15,551 nucleotides of DNA from JADJLQ01 sp034439915 (GTDB lineage Bacteria; Bacteroidota; Bacteroidia; Chitinophagales; Saprospiraceae), in the NCBI GenBank assembly GCA_034439915.1, contig JAWXBI010000165.1:1-15551 (forward strand). Direction: 5' to 3'. The position numbers and the translations under genes are program-made. Below, one piece after another: positions 1 to 7,554 of this stretch (position 1 is its first letter; the number at the start of each line of letters is the position of its first letter). The notes under the pieces were generated by a model. That model did not search any database and was not told the origin of the DNA. It saw only the letters and a program-made list of their open reading frames with translations.

Positions 1-267
1 CCTGCTTTTTTCCAGGTCCCAATCAACCAGCCAAACTTTTACATCATACCCCTGCATACTCAATATACGGGCAATGGACAAACCATCTCCACCATTGTTG
101 CCTGGGCCGCAGAGCACGGAAACAGGGCGTGAAGGTTCAAATAACTGGGTAAACCGGTGGGAAAAAGCGGCTGAAGCCCTTTCCATAAGATCAAGGGATG
201 AAATTTTGGACTCCTCCAGTGTCACCTTATCCCAGGCCTTGATTTGTTCAGCGTTGAAGATCTTCAC
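1..267 (-). CDS. nnrE: NAD(P)H-hydrate epimerase (YjeF N-terminal domain), 5' part only
   Basis: The first 89 residues of a YjeF_N-type protein, cut off by the left edge of the window. These enzymes epimerise R- and S-NAD(P)HX, the hydrated and damaged forms of NAD(P)H, so that a dehydratase can restore the cofactor. The N-terminus reads MKIFNAEQIKAWD, followed by a helix with LMERA (about residues 27-31) and then the diagnostic glycine-rich CGPGNNGGDG (about residues 53-62), which is the family's nucleotide-binding hallmark. The start is GTG at 265-267: an in-frame TGA lies three codons upstream with no start codon between. It follows the methyltransferase gene by 54 nt on the same strand, so cotranscription is plausible. 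Whether this is epimerase only or the bifunctional Nnr with a C-terminal ADP-dependent dehydratase domain cannot be seen here. Confidence 0.88.
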   Translation of the reverse strand, partial: MKIFNAEQIKAWDKVTLEESKISSLDLMERASAAFSHRFTQLFEPSRPVSVLCGPGNNGGDGLSIARILSMQGYDVKVWLVDWDLEKSR

Positions 268-321
268 TGCATTTCATTTTTACTACTAATTTAACATGGT
301 ACACTAAGATAAAATTACAAC

Positions 322-1689
322 CTATCCACTCATCAGGATACGATAGTTTTTGGGATATAAATTATTCACCCGGTCTTTGAGGCCTTTGACCCAACCTAAA
401 TTTAGACCCTGGTGCCTTATAAGCAGATAGCCTTTTCTATCATCCCCGGTAGTAATTGTTTCCTTTCTCAGGTATCGTATAGCCTGTTCTTTATCCAGGT
501 CCATCGTTTTTAAATCCATAGGGCAAAGGGTGTTCAATGCCCAACTGTGTGCTGGGATAAAGTCATCATTTTTTAATTGACCCCATGCTGCACCCGCTTC
601 AATAATCCTTAACGCCCCACTCAATTTTTCCAACTCGTACTTTTTATCTTCCGGAAACATATAATAGGTTTCATGGTGCATAAAGCTGGAAATTCCGGGA
701 ACAAGGGGTGACAGCTCTCTTCCTTGCCAGGGAGGCTTGATCCAATTGATTATCCGCGCATCTGCCATAGGATATGTTACCGGGTTTTCTGAAGTCTTTT
801 GCAATATTCCGATAAAAAACCCTTCTCCTTTCATGAGGTGGGGATAGGCCTGGTAGCCATAGGTATTGCCTCTTTCAATTTTAATCAAAGGATAATTATC
901 CAATTCCGGCGTAGTAATCGAGGTCATTCCCATATTTTGTAAAAAATGCAATTGGTCTATATTTTCTTCCGGGTTGAATGTACAGGTAGAGTAGATTACC
1001 AGGCCTCCTGGTTTTATGGCATCGAAAATATCCCTCAGAATCCGCTGCTGCCGTAGCTTGCATTGACCGGTATAATATTCGCTCCATTCCGACCGGCTCG
1101 TCGTATCTTTTCTGAATAAACCTTCACCCGAACAAGGTGCATCCACCAAAACCAGGTCAAAAAACCCCGGTAGATGTTTAAATCGTTCAGGATCTGATTG
1201 GGTCAGTACCTGGTTTGAAAATCCCCATTTAACGAGATTGTGATGGAGACCAGACACTCGGGAAGAAATAATTTCGTTGGACACTAAAAGCCCTTTACCA
1301 TTTAATTGACTTAATATCGAAGTGCTTTTGCCACCTGGGGAAGCGCAAAGATCCAGTACACAGGGGTAGTCAATATTTTCAAGAAGGTTTTTGATGACTC
1401 CTTCAATCAACATGGAGGAGGGTTCCTGTACATAGTACCCTCCTCCATGAAAAACGGGATCCAGGGTGAATACAGGCCTTTTGTCCAAATAATATGCTTG
1501 TATGCCCCACCTCACCGGATCGTTTAGTTCAAATTCATACTGATTGGCTTTCTTAACCGGATGGAGTCTTATGCTTGGCGGAAGGGGAGCATTTAAAGCA
1601 TCGATAAAGTCCTCGAATTGATTGCCCAATTGACCCTTCATTCGTTTCAGGAATCCTTCAGGCAAGGGTATCGGGGGTAAACCTTTCAT
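322..1689 (-). CDS. RsmB/NOP family 16S rRNA (cytosine-C5) methyltransferase, RsmF-like
   Basis: A 455-residue SAM-dependent RNA m5C methyltransferase. The Rossmann SAM-binding motif DLCASPGGK is at residues 113-121. The two cysteines of the NOL1/NOP2/Sun mechanism are both present: the catalytic Cys in STCTFNPEEN (Cys236), and the release Cys in DAPCSGEG (Cys186). The N-terminal segment (about 1-95) carries the family pattern up to YYVQEPSSM. The C-terminal 120 residues end in GWVKGLKDRVNNLYPKNYRI, resembling the PUA-like RNA-binding tail of RsmF/YebU-type enzymes. Length matches that subfamily (E. coli RsmF is slightly longer), so a 16S rRNA target is likely, but the exact cytosine cannot be read from sequence. 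The ATG directly abuts the stop of the upstream UbiD-family gene (TAG then ATG, no gap), implying one transcript and probably coupled translation. Confidence 0.9.
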   Translation of the reverse strand: MKGLPPIPLPEGFLKRMKGQLGNQFEDFIDALNAPLPPSIRLHPVKKANQYEFELNDPVRWGIQAYYLDKRPVFTLDPVFHGGGYYVQEPSSMLIEGVIKNLLENIDYPCVLDLCASPGGKSTSILSQLNGKGLLVSNEIISSRVSGLHHNLVKWGFSNQVLTQSDPERFKHLPGFFDLVLVDAPCSGEGLFRKDTTSRSEWSEYYTGQCKLRQQRILRDIFDAIKPGGLVIYSTCTFNPEENIDQLHFLQNMGMTSITTPELDNYPLIKIERGNTYGYQAYPHLMKGEGFFIGILQKTSENPVTYPMADARIINWIKPPWQGRELSPLVPGISSFMHHETYYMFPEDKKYELEKLSGALRIIEAGAAWGQLKNDDFIPAHSWALNTLCPMDLKTMDLDKEQAIRYLRKETITTGDDRKGYLLIRHQGLNLGWVKGLKDRVNNLYPKNYRILMSG

Positions 1690-3531
1690 CTAATAGGGCC
1701 GGTGTTTATTCAATTCATACAACGCTCCTCCTTTGCTGAATAGTTTGTCAACTTTAGCTACCGTATTTTTATCCGTTTCCAATACCGGTGCATGATGTGA
1801 CTTTATACGGGCATCGATTACCAATGGCCCCTTACAACCCCAATGTTTAAATTCAATAAATTGTCCGACCCCACTAACATCATGAGATGGATTGGAACGG
1901 GTAAACGTTACCCACAAAAAATTTGCCCAATTGGTTGTGGTAAATTCTATGTCATCACACAAAATAATCAAGGCAGTCCCCATTAAATCATGTGGTTCCA
2001 GAGCAGCCTGCCAAATCTCAATGATTTTAGTCTCTTCCGGATAGGTCGTAAACCCGGGTAGTTGAATACAAATAATACCCGGGTAAAATAATTTTATACT
2101 CTTTGCCCCGGTCGGCAAAATCAGGGCTTCTGGGATCCGTTTAGTCAGCTGGCGGATGGTTGGGCCACAACAGGCGATCAACAGTTTAGATCCACTGTTC
2201 CAACCTTCACCGGAATAATCCAGGGTATCTATCGTCGTCCTCGTCATAAAATGTAAGTCTGTTTCCCATCGGATACGACTTAAGACGTAATCAAAAAATG
2301 CCGGAAAATCATACAAATCAATGGATTCATTATTTTCAGGAGCTGCAATAATTAAATATTTTGCCAGTGAGGTCTGTCCGGATCCCAGGATCCGCTGACC
2401 GATTGTTAGAATTTCTTCAGGTTTCTTGTCCCGGAATGGCATATACCTTTCTTCGCCAACGGCAAGCAACAGGGGATGTACTCCGGCCACATCGACTGCG
2501 TGCATGGACTTGAGTCCCGGAAACTCCTTTGGGATAAGATCTTTGACCAATTCATGGATCAGGTAACCAAAATAAGAATCCTCTTGGGGTGGCCGTCCAA
2601 CTACCGTAAAATGCCAGATGGCATCTTTACGATGATAAACCTGGTTGACCTTCATGACCGGGAATGAATGTTGCAGAGAATAATAACCCAGGTGATCACC
2701 AAACGGACCCTCCGGCTTTTTTAGGTTTTTGTCGATCGTACCGGTAATCACAAAATCCGCCTGATTGGAAATTATGTAACCATTATGAATCGAATAACTG
2801 AATCGTTGTTGGTTGAGCAAACCGGCAAAACTCAGTTCAGTCATTCCTTCAGGCAACGGAAATATGGCTGCAAGGGTATGTGCCGGTGGTCCGCCTACAA
2901 AAATACTGACCTTAAACGGGGAGGGATTATTGAGATAGGCGGTATGATGAACACCTATCCCCCGGTGCAATTGATAGTGCAAACCAACTTCCTGGTTAAG
3001 TTCATATTCATTTCCTGAGAGTTGGATACGATACATGCCAATATTGGATTGCATGACGTCCAGCGTGCCTGGAGGTAAGCTCAGAACCTGGGGTAACAAG
3101 ATAAAAGGTCCGCCGTCTTTGGGCCAGGAGCGAATAGATGGCAAATCAGAGATCATACAAGTTTGATGGATGATTTCCGGATTTGATTTTTTATTGGGCA
3201 AAGCATATCGCCCTTGCCAGGCTGCAGGCAGGAATTTACCGGGTTGTTTTAATAACAAAGCAGGATCACCTCTTAGTTTACCTAATTTTTTCACCAAAGC
3301 CATGGATTCCTCAAACATGAAATGGATACGGTCCCTGGTGCCATATATATTGGATACCGCGGGAAATTTACAGCCTTTAATATTTTCAAATAATAATGCC
3401 GGCCCCCCCTCTGCGAATACCCTCCGGTGGATCTCGGCTATTTCCAGATCGGCATCCACTTCGGTTTTGATCCTGAACAAAAGTCCATTTCGCTCCAGAG
3501 CGGTCACACATTGTTTTAAAGTACGGTACAC
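1690..3531 (-). CDS. UbiD family (prenyl-FMN-dependent) decarboxylase
   Basis: A 613-residue UbiD-superfamily protein. These enzymes reversibly (de)carboxylate aromatic or unsaturated acids using prenylated FMN made by UbiX. Active-site landmarks are present: NIGMYR (Asn163 to Arg168) has the Asn-x4-Arg spacing that binds prFMN and metal in the family, HH at 195-196 lies nearby, and EGPFGD (Glu274, Asp279) supplies the acidic residues of the Glu-Arg-Glu/Asp catalytic network. The length fits the long UbiD/MqnL-like subgroup rather than the ~490-residue E. coli UbiD. Bacteroidota normally make menaquinone, not ubiquinone, so a ubiquinone role is unlikely; a futalosine-pathway (MqnL-like) or unrelated substrate is possible. 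No ubiX is in the window. The start is GTG at 3529-3531; an in-frame TAA four codons upstream leaves no alternative. It heads the minus-strand run with the methyltransferase. Confidence 0.88.
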   Translation of the reverse strand: MYRTLKQCVTALERNGLLFRIKTEVDADLEIAEIHRRVFAEGGPALLFENIKGCKFPAVSNIYGTRDRIHFMFEESMALVKKLGKLRGDPALLLKQPGKFLPAAWQGRYALPNKKSNPEIIHQTCMISDLPSIRSWPKDGGPFILLPQVLSLPPGTLDVMQSNIGMYRIQLSGNEYELNQEVGLHYQLHRGIGVHHTAYLNNPSPFKVSIFVGGPPAHTLAAIFPLPEGMTELSFAGLLNQQRFSYSIHNGYIISNQADFVITGTIDKNLKKPEGPFGDHLGYYSLQHSFPVMKVNQVYHRKDAIWHFTVVGRPPQEDSYFGYLIHELVKDLIPKEFPGLKSMHAVDVAGVHPLLLAVGEERYMPFRDKKPEEILTIGQRILGSGQTSLAKYLIIAAPENNESIDLYDFPAFFDYVLSRIRWETDLHFMTRTTIDTLDYSGEGWNSGSKLLIACCGPTIRQLTKRIPEALILPTGAKSIKLFYPGIICIQLPGFTTYPEETKIIEIWQAALEPHDLMGTALIILCDDIEFTTTNWANFLWVTFTRSNPSHDVSGVGQFIEFKHWGCKGPLVIDARIKSHHAPVLETDKNTVAKVDKLFSKGGALYELNKHRPY

Positions 3532-3654
3532 CGCAACAAATTAAACCCATTTTTCCCAGTTAAACTAATAAAGGACTGAGCACAAGAAAAGGGTAGGGTG
3601 GTCCTTAAGATTTGAGTGGTTCAAATGCCGTACTTCATCGATCGGAATATCAGT

Positions 3655-4917
3655 TTAAATCAGGGATTTCAAGGTGAGTATTGTCTTGTATTCTGTACCA
3701 TCCCGCAAATACACGACCCTGACTTTTCGTTCCGGTTTTTTACCAAAAACATTCACTATTTGATCCAGGGTGAGCAGGTTGGTATTGATCCCGCCTACCT
3801 TTTTTAATATATCCCCTTTTTTAAGCCCTGCCAGCTCTGCCGGAGATGTCGGTATTACGGAGTTGACGAAAAATTGTTTGAGGTCATGCCCGGTAGCTAA
3901 AATTTCCATTCCGCTCCTGTCCATTAAAAACTCCTTCTCAAGGTCTTTAATCGGACTCAGGTACATCATACTTTTCTGATAATCTAAATAGATATCAAAA
4001 CGGCTGAGTAATTGATTGCCCAATAATCCATGCCTTTCAGTTCTGTTGGAGGTTTCAATCGATTCCACCATTTTTGCGCTATCCAGAGATTGAAAACTGG
4101 TCAGGATATTGGGAAACTTGAATGTCTCGAGCTGGAATTCGGTGATCTTGCCAATATGTCCTTCCAGGTAACCTCCCAACCCTTTCCCCAATCTTCCTGG
4201 GATGGTTTTGCTTGGAGGTGCAAAATCCGGATGGGCATCGGAATACAATAATAAGGGCAGGCCGGCGCCGGTGTCCACTAATAATTTTACAGGGATCCGT
4301 TTATTTTGAATGGTGACGAACCCATTTACATAAACCTTTCCATTATTGACCTCCATCGGGACTTTGGTATATTTTCTGGTATTGTACCGGAATGCATTGG
4401 GTTGGATAAATGAAATCAAACGTTTTTTGTAATCAATGTGCGTGACATAGGTCTTAAAAAAACTGCTGCTGATGATGCCATCGACATAAAGCCCCGTGAT
4501 TTCATGCAATTGAAAAAAATCATGTTCCAAAACCAGGATATCCTGGGAATACGATACCGTAGGGGAAAGGGCAAATGGGACACCCCGGATAATTAGGGCA
4601 TACATTTCTTCGGTTTGGTCTGCCCCGATAAGTTTGATTTTACGATCGTATTTAAGGCCAAGGATATCAGAATATTCTTTCTTAAACAATAAAGTGTGTT
4701 CTGCCCCGGTATCGAAAATAAAATTTAATGGAAATGTTTTATTAAAAACCGCTTTGATCAGGATAAAATTATTTTGAAATTGAAAGGGAATGTCCACCTG
4801 TTTTGGGCGACCAGTGACTTGAAATTTATTCAAAACGGATTGGGAAGACAAATAAGTTGAAAACAACAAACCTAATAGCAAACAAAGACCTGGGCGCATT
4901 TTCAATCGTTGTAGCAT
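3655..4917 (-). CDS. Exported retropepsin-like aspartyl protease with two lobes and a C-terminal PDZ domain
   Basis: A 420-residue predicted exported protein. A signal peptide is visible (residues about 1-26: basic start, then a Leu-rich core, then SSQS). Two retropepsin-like lobes follow. Lobe 1 has FDTGA with Asp69 and the later GIISSSFF...HIDY signature (about 147-163). Lobe 2 has VDTGAG with Asp215 and GLLGNQLLSRFDIYLDY (about 297-313). Each lobe thus carries its own catalytic Asp and its own psi-loop strand, as in a single-chain pseudo-dimer. Residues about 335-420 form a PDZ domain with the PAELAGLKKGDIL core. Role: probably periplasmic or surface proteolysis; the substrate is unknown. 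An in-frame TTG exists at 4926, but ATG at 4917 is preferred; ATG at 4899 would also leave a good signal peptide. The gene stands alone, with 123 nt to the next gene downstream. Confidence 0.85.
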   Translation of the reverse strand: MLQRLKMRPGLCLLLGLLFSTYLSSQSVLNKFQVTGRPKQVDIPFQFQNNFILIKAVFNKTFPLNFIFDTGAEHTLLFKKEYSDILGLKYDRKIKLIGADQTEEMYALIIRGVPFALSPTVSYSQDILVLEHDFFQLHEITGLYVDGIISSSFFKTYVTHIDYKKRLISFIQPNAFRYNTRKYTKVPMEVNNGKVYVNGFVTIQNKRIPVKLLVDTGAGLPLLLYSDAHPDFAPPSKTIPGRLGKGLGGYLEGHIGKITEFQLETFKFPNILTSFQSLDSAKMVESIETSNRTERHGLLGNQLLSRFDIYLDYQKSMMYLSPIKDLEKEFLMDRSGMEILATGHDLKQFFVNSVIPTSPAELAGLKKGDILKKVGGINTNLLTLDQIVNVFGKKPERKVRVVYLRDGTEYKTILTLKSLI

Positions 4918-4923
4918 GACAAT

Positions 4924-4931
4924 CAAATTTA
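4924..4931 (-). promoter_or_regulatory. Possible -7 box (TAAATTTG) upstream of the aspartyl protease gene
   Basis: Reading on the minus strand, TAAATTTG matches the Bacteroidota -7 consensus TAnnTTTG exactly and ends six bases before the ATG at 4917. I find no TTG at the expected 19-21 nt further upstream, so only half the promoter is supported. If used, the transcript would have almost no leader. Confidence 0.3.
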
Positions 4932-4973
4932 AGGTATAATTTTAACGATCGTAGCTGGCAGGTTGTGAATTCC

Positions 4974-4989
4974 GGATTTTATTAAATCC
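4974..4989. repeat. Short inverted repeat upstream of the aspartyl protease gene
   Basis: GGATTT and AAATCC form a perfect 6-bp stem around a 4-base loop (TATT). It lies 57 bases upstream of the protease start codon and has no T-run after it, so it is not a terminator. It could be a regulatory palindrome or chance in A/T-rich DNA. Confidence 0.3.
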
Positions 4990-5096
4990 CTACTGATGAG
5001 CCGGCGGGTTAAATTTCAGGTGTTTGGAGATTGTTTATACCTCATTTTAGTATAAGGGAGACTTTAACCATATTTATTTGTTCAACTGCTTTATTT

Positions 5097-5132
5097 AAAA
5101 CAAAAAAGCCAATCCGCGAGGAATGGCTTTTT
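5097..5132 (-). terminator. Rho-independent terminator after the DUF937-OmpA gene
   Basis: A 13-bp stem with one A-A mismatch: AAAAAGCCAATCC at 5103-5115 pairs with GGAATGGCTTTTT at 5120-5132, around a 4-base loop (GCGA on the plus strand). On the minus strand the stem is followed by TTTTTTGTTTT. It begins 23 bases after the stop codon of the OmpA-family gene. Because the stem has A/T runs on both sides it could also work in the other direction, but no plus-strand gene ends here. Confidence 0.82.
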
Positions 5133-5155
5133 AAAAAATAGCTTGACGAAAATTC

Positions 5156-6400
5156 TTATTTCCTGGTAATAAATACTTCTACCCGGCGGTTTTGCGCTTT
5201 ACCGGCTTCCGTATTATTGTCACCAATCGGACTTAAAGAGCCCATACCGGATGTTTCGATCCGACGGCCGGCAATACCTTTCCCAATAAGATAGGCTTTC
5301 ACTGATTTGGCCCTGGAGTCAGACAATTTTTTGTTTTTATTGGCATCGCCTTCATTATCGGTATGTCCGACCACTTTTATAAACACCCTGGGATAAACAT
5401 TCATTACACTAGCCAATTCATCCAATTGACCAGAAGATTCCATGGTCAGGGTATCAGAGGCAGCTTTAAAATTGACCCCATCAAAGGCAAAAGCGATTTT
5501 AGGATCTAACTTGGCCGTTGAATCGGAGAAATATCGAATGAATTTATCCGTAAAGCTACCTTTCCTGGTATTTATTTCAATGCCACCCGGGAGGCTAAAT
5601 TTACTTCGGGAGGCCGCAATGCTGTCTTCGATACGCTTTTTTTCGGCAGCCATAGCTTCCTGCGCGATCTTGGCGGAATCCACCATGGTGGCTGATGCCG
5701 GAGCTGTTTCTTTGCCGGCACACCCTTTTCGTCCTAAAAAGTAAGCGAGACCAGCCAGCAAAATCAGGGGCAACAACCATTTTAAAAGATTGTTTCCACC
5801 GGCAGAGGAAGATGAATTGCCTGAACTCATTTTGGTATTGACCTGGGTGGCACCCAGAATATTGGAAAGACCTAAGACACTGGTCAGTGCGGATGGGATA
5901 CTTTTGGCGATAAAATCGCGCTGGCTGAAAAATAGATTTTTCAAACCGGTAGCATCCAGGGCCTTTTCTTTAATGTATTTACCGATAAAGCCCATTAACA
6001 CCGGTGCGGCCATTTTTAATAAAGAAGAAGAAGCACCTGTTTTTACGCCGGATAGATTGGAGATAACATCTACGATTGATCCAAGTTTGTCGCCAACTAA
6101 AAACTTAAGCACACTGCCGCCGCTATTCATCAGGCTGTCCGTGGACTGGCCACCAGCAAATAGCCCTCCTAAATTATTGAGGATATTCCCGTCAATATTG
6201 TTGGCTTTGAGAAAGTCCAAAACGCCTCTGGAGCCTGATTCGGTGGTTGCTTTGCCAGCTAAACTACCCAATAAGGCTGGAAAAATAGACCCTACCGCCC
6301 TGGAGGTATTGCTTTCGGATTCACCTAAAAACTTGCTTGCCTGTCCGACCAGTTCGCTACCTACCTGGCCTTGTAACATTTCTAAAAGATTGAATGCCAT
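5156..6400 (-). CDS. DUF937 domain / transmembrane / OmpA-like peptidoglycan-binding protein
   Basis: A 414-residue three-part protein. Residues 1-150 match DUF937 (YidB-like): it opens with MAFNLLEMLQGQVG, is Gly/Ser/Leu rich, and shows the repeated three-helix units typical of the domain. Residues 204-223 (LLKWLLPLILLAGLAYFLG) form one membrane helix, followed by Lys-Gly-Cys and a charged helical linker (about 240-265). Residues about 305-414 are an OmpA-like domain with VVGHTDNEGD (344-352), SDSRAKSVKAYLIGKGI and the closing NRRVEVFITRK, the peptidoglycan-binding signature. It probably anchors the DUF937 part to the envelope; the function of DUF937 is unknown. The open frame extends upstream to 6562, but ATG at 6400 is preferred because DUF937 proteins begin at this motif and the upstream 54 codons look non-coding. 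A terminator follows it. Confidence 0.87.
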   Translation of the reverse strand: MAFNLLEMLQGQVGSELVGQASKFLGESESNTSRAVGSIFPALLGSLAGKATTESGSRGVLDFLKANNIDGNILNNLGGLFAGGQSTDSLMNSGGSVLKFLVGDKLGSIVDVISNLSGVKTGASSSLLKMAAPVLMGFIGKYIKEKALDATGLKNLFFSQRDFIAKSIPSALTSVLGLSNILGATQVNTKMSSGNSSSSAGGNNLLKWLLPLILLAGLAYFLGRKGCAGKETAPASATMVDSAKIAQEAMAAEKKRIEDSIAASRSKFSLPGGIEINTRKGSFTDKFIRYFSDSTAKLDPKIAFAFDGVNFKAASDTLTMESSGQLDELASVMNVYPRVFIKVVGHTDNEGDANKNKKLSDSRAKSVKAYLIGKGIAGRRIETSGMGSLSPIGDNNTEAGKAQNRRVEVFITRK

Positions 6401-6424
6401 AAAAATTGATTTTGTTATCAATAA

Positions 6425-6437
6425 TGTAAATAATTTG
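6425..6437. repeat. 13-bp direct repeat, copy 1 (TGTAAATAATTTG)
   Basis: First copy of a perfect 13-base direct repeat inside the 161-base divergent intergenic region. It lies 24 bases upstream of the ATG of the minus-strand DUF937-OmpA gene. The core is partly palindromic (AAATAATTT). It could be a shared regulator site; no known consensus is recognised. Confidence 0.5.
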
Positions 6438-6535
6438 AATCGAAGGGGGAAATACTTGTCGAAATTCGGGATCTTGGTGTCCTGAGTTGGATGGTGCAAA
6501 AATATTCCGATTCTTTGAGTTGGAGTTCGATTAAT

Positions 6536-6548
6536 TGTAAATAATTTG
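6536..6548. repeat. 13-bp direct repeat, copy 2 (TGTAAATAATTTG)
   Basis: Second perfect copy, 111 bases after the first (start to start) and 13 bases before the ATG of the plus-strand oxidoreductase gene. The end (TAATTTG) resembles the Bacteroidota -7 box TAnnTTTG but lacks one spacer base. Either it is part of a promoter or an operator, or the match is due to the A/T-rich composition. Confidence 0.5.
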
Positions 6549-6561
6549 TAAATTTTTAACA

Positions 6562-7554
6562 ATGTTTAGTTGGGGAATACTGGGATTGGGCCGCATAGCA
6601 CACAAATTTGCCGCTGAATTATTGGAAACCAAGCTGGGTGTAATCTCTGCTGTAGGTTCGAGGGACCTTGAAAAAGCAAAAACGTTTGGTGCTCAATACC
6701 AGGTGCAGGATTGTTATGGCTCCTACGAAGATTTAATTGCCCATGGAAGGGTAGATGCTATCTATCTGGCTACTCCACACCCCTTGCATGCAGCGTATAC
6801 CCTCAAATGCCTGCAAGCTGGAATCCCGGTATTGTGTGAAAAGCCATTCACGATCAATGCCCGGGAGTTAAAACCCTTGATTGAAACAGCGCGGGCAAAC
6901 AAAGTATTCTTAATGGAGGCTATGTGGTCCAGGTTTATGCCTCATCTTATCTTCCTCAAGGAATTACACGATACACAACAATTCGGAAAACTATTACACC
7001 TCAAAGCAGACTTTAGTTTTAAAGGGAAAGAAAGGGCAGTCAATCTGGGAGTTCGGCGTTTGGTGGAAAATAACCTGGGTGGAGGTTCGTTGCTGGATAT
7101 TGGCGTTTATCCTGTTTTCCTGGCCCAACTTTTATTGGGGAAGCCCTTGGATATTATAGCCTCAGCCAGTATACAAAATGAAATAGATGAAACTTGTCAG
7201 ATAATCTGCACCTATCCCGATGCAGTTTCTGCTTATTTATCCTCCAGTATTTTATGGGAATCTGACTCCGATGCCGAATTATTTTATGAAAATGGGACCG
7301 TCAAAATCCCTAAACGGTGGCACGAAAACGGCGAAATCCATATTTGGAAGGGCCAGGACGCGCCGGAAATAAAAAAATGGAATTATCCTTCCCGGGGATT
7401 CTATTATGAAATCAAAGAAGCCCAGGAGTGTATATTGAGTGGTAAAACAGAAAGTGAATTAATGCCCCTCGATTTTTCCATGGGTGTTATGGAAACCCTC
7501 GATCGGATCCGATCACTGATTGGTTTAAAGTACGCCGCTGATGTTACCCCATGA
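6562..7554 (+). CDS. Gfo/Idh/MocA family NAD(P)-dependent oxidoreductase
   Basis: A 330-residue oxidoreductase of the glucose-fructose oxidoreductase / inositol dehydrogenase family. Residues 8-13 (GLGRIA) form the Rossmann dinucleotide-binding loop, CEKPF at 92-96 contains the family's conserved catalytic Lys94, and GGGSLLDIGVYP (173-184) is the conserved C-terminal domain motif. MEAMWSRFMP (118-127) is typical of the branch related to dihydrodiol dehydrogenase, but substrate cannot be assigned; a sugar or polyol derivative is likely from the family. The length is normal. The gene overlaps the glycerate kinase by 4 bases (ATGA), so the two proteins are probably made together and may act on connected substrates. 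It is transcribed away from the DUF937-OmpA gene across a 161-base region. Confidence 0.9.
   Translation: MFSWGILGLGRIAHKFAAELLETKLGVISAVGSRDLEKAKTFGAQYQVQDCYGSYEDLIAHGRVDAIYLATPHPLHAAYTLKCLQAGIPVLCEKPFTINARELKPLIETARANKVFLMEAMWSRFMPHLIFLKELHDTQQFGKLLHLKADFSFKGKERAVNLGVRRLVENNLGGGSLLDIGVYPVFLAQLLLGKPLDIIASASIQNEIDETCQIICTYPDAVSAYLSSSILWESDSDAELFYENGTVKIPKRWHENGEIHIWKGQDAPEIKKWNYPSRGFYYEIKEAQECILSGKTESELMPLDFSMGVMETLDRIRSLIGLKYAADVTP

Noticed and set aside
74..289. A 71-codon plus-strand open frame at the left edge.
   Set aside because: The minus strand encodes the diagnostic GPGNNGGDG motif of the YjeF N-terminal family across the same bases.
3571..3606. AAGGAC / GTCCTT inverted repeat downstream of the aspartyl protease gene, considered as a terminator.
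   Set aside because: The stem is only 6 bp with a 24-base loop, and no T-run follows on the minus strand.
5035..5055. TTATAC / GTATAA inverted repeat in the 4918-5155 gap.
   Set aside because: The 6-bp A/T-rich stem with a 9-base loop has no T-run and no clear position relative to a promoter; likely chance.
5790..6485. A 231-codon open frame on the plus strand opposite the DUF937-OmpA gene.
   Set aside because: It lies wholly antisense to a gene with clear domains, and its translation shows no recognisable family. It is a shadow frame.
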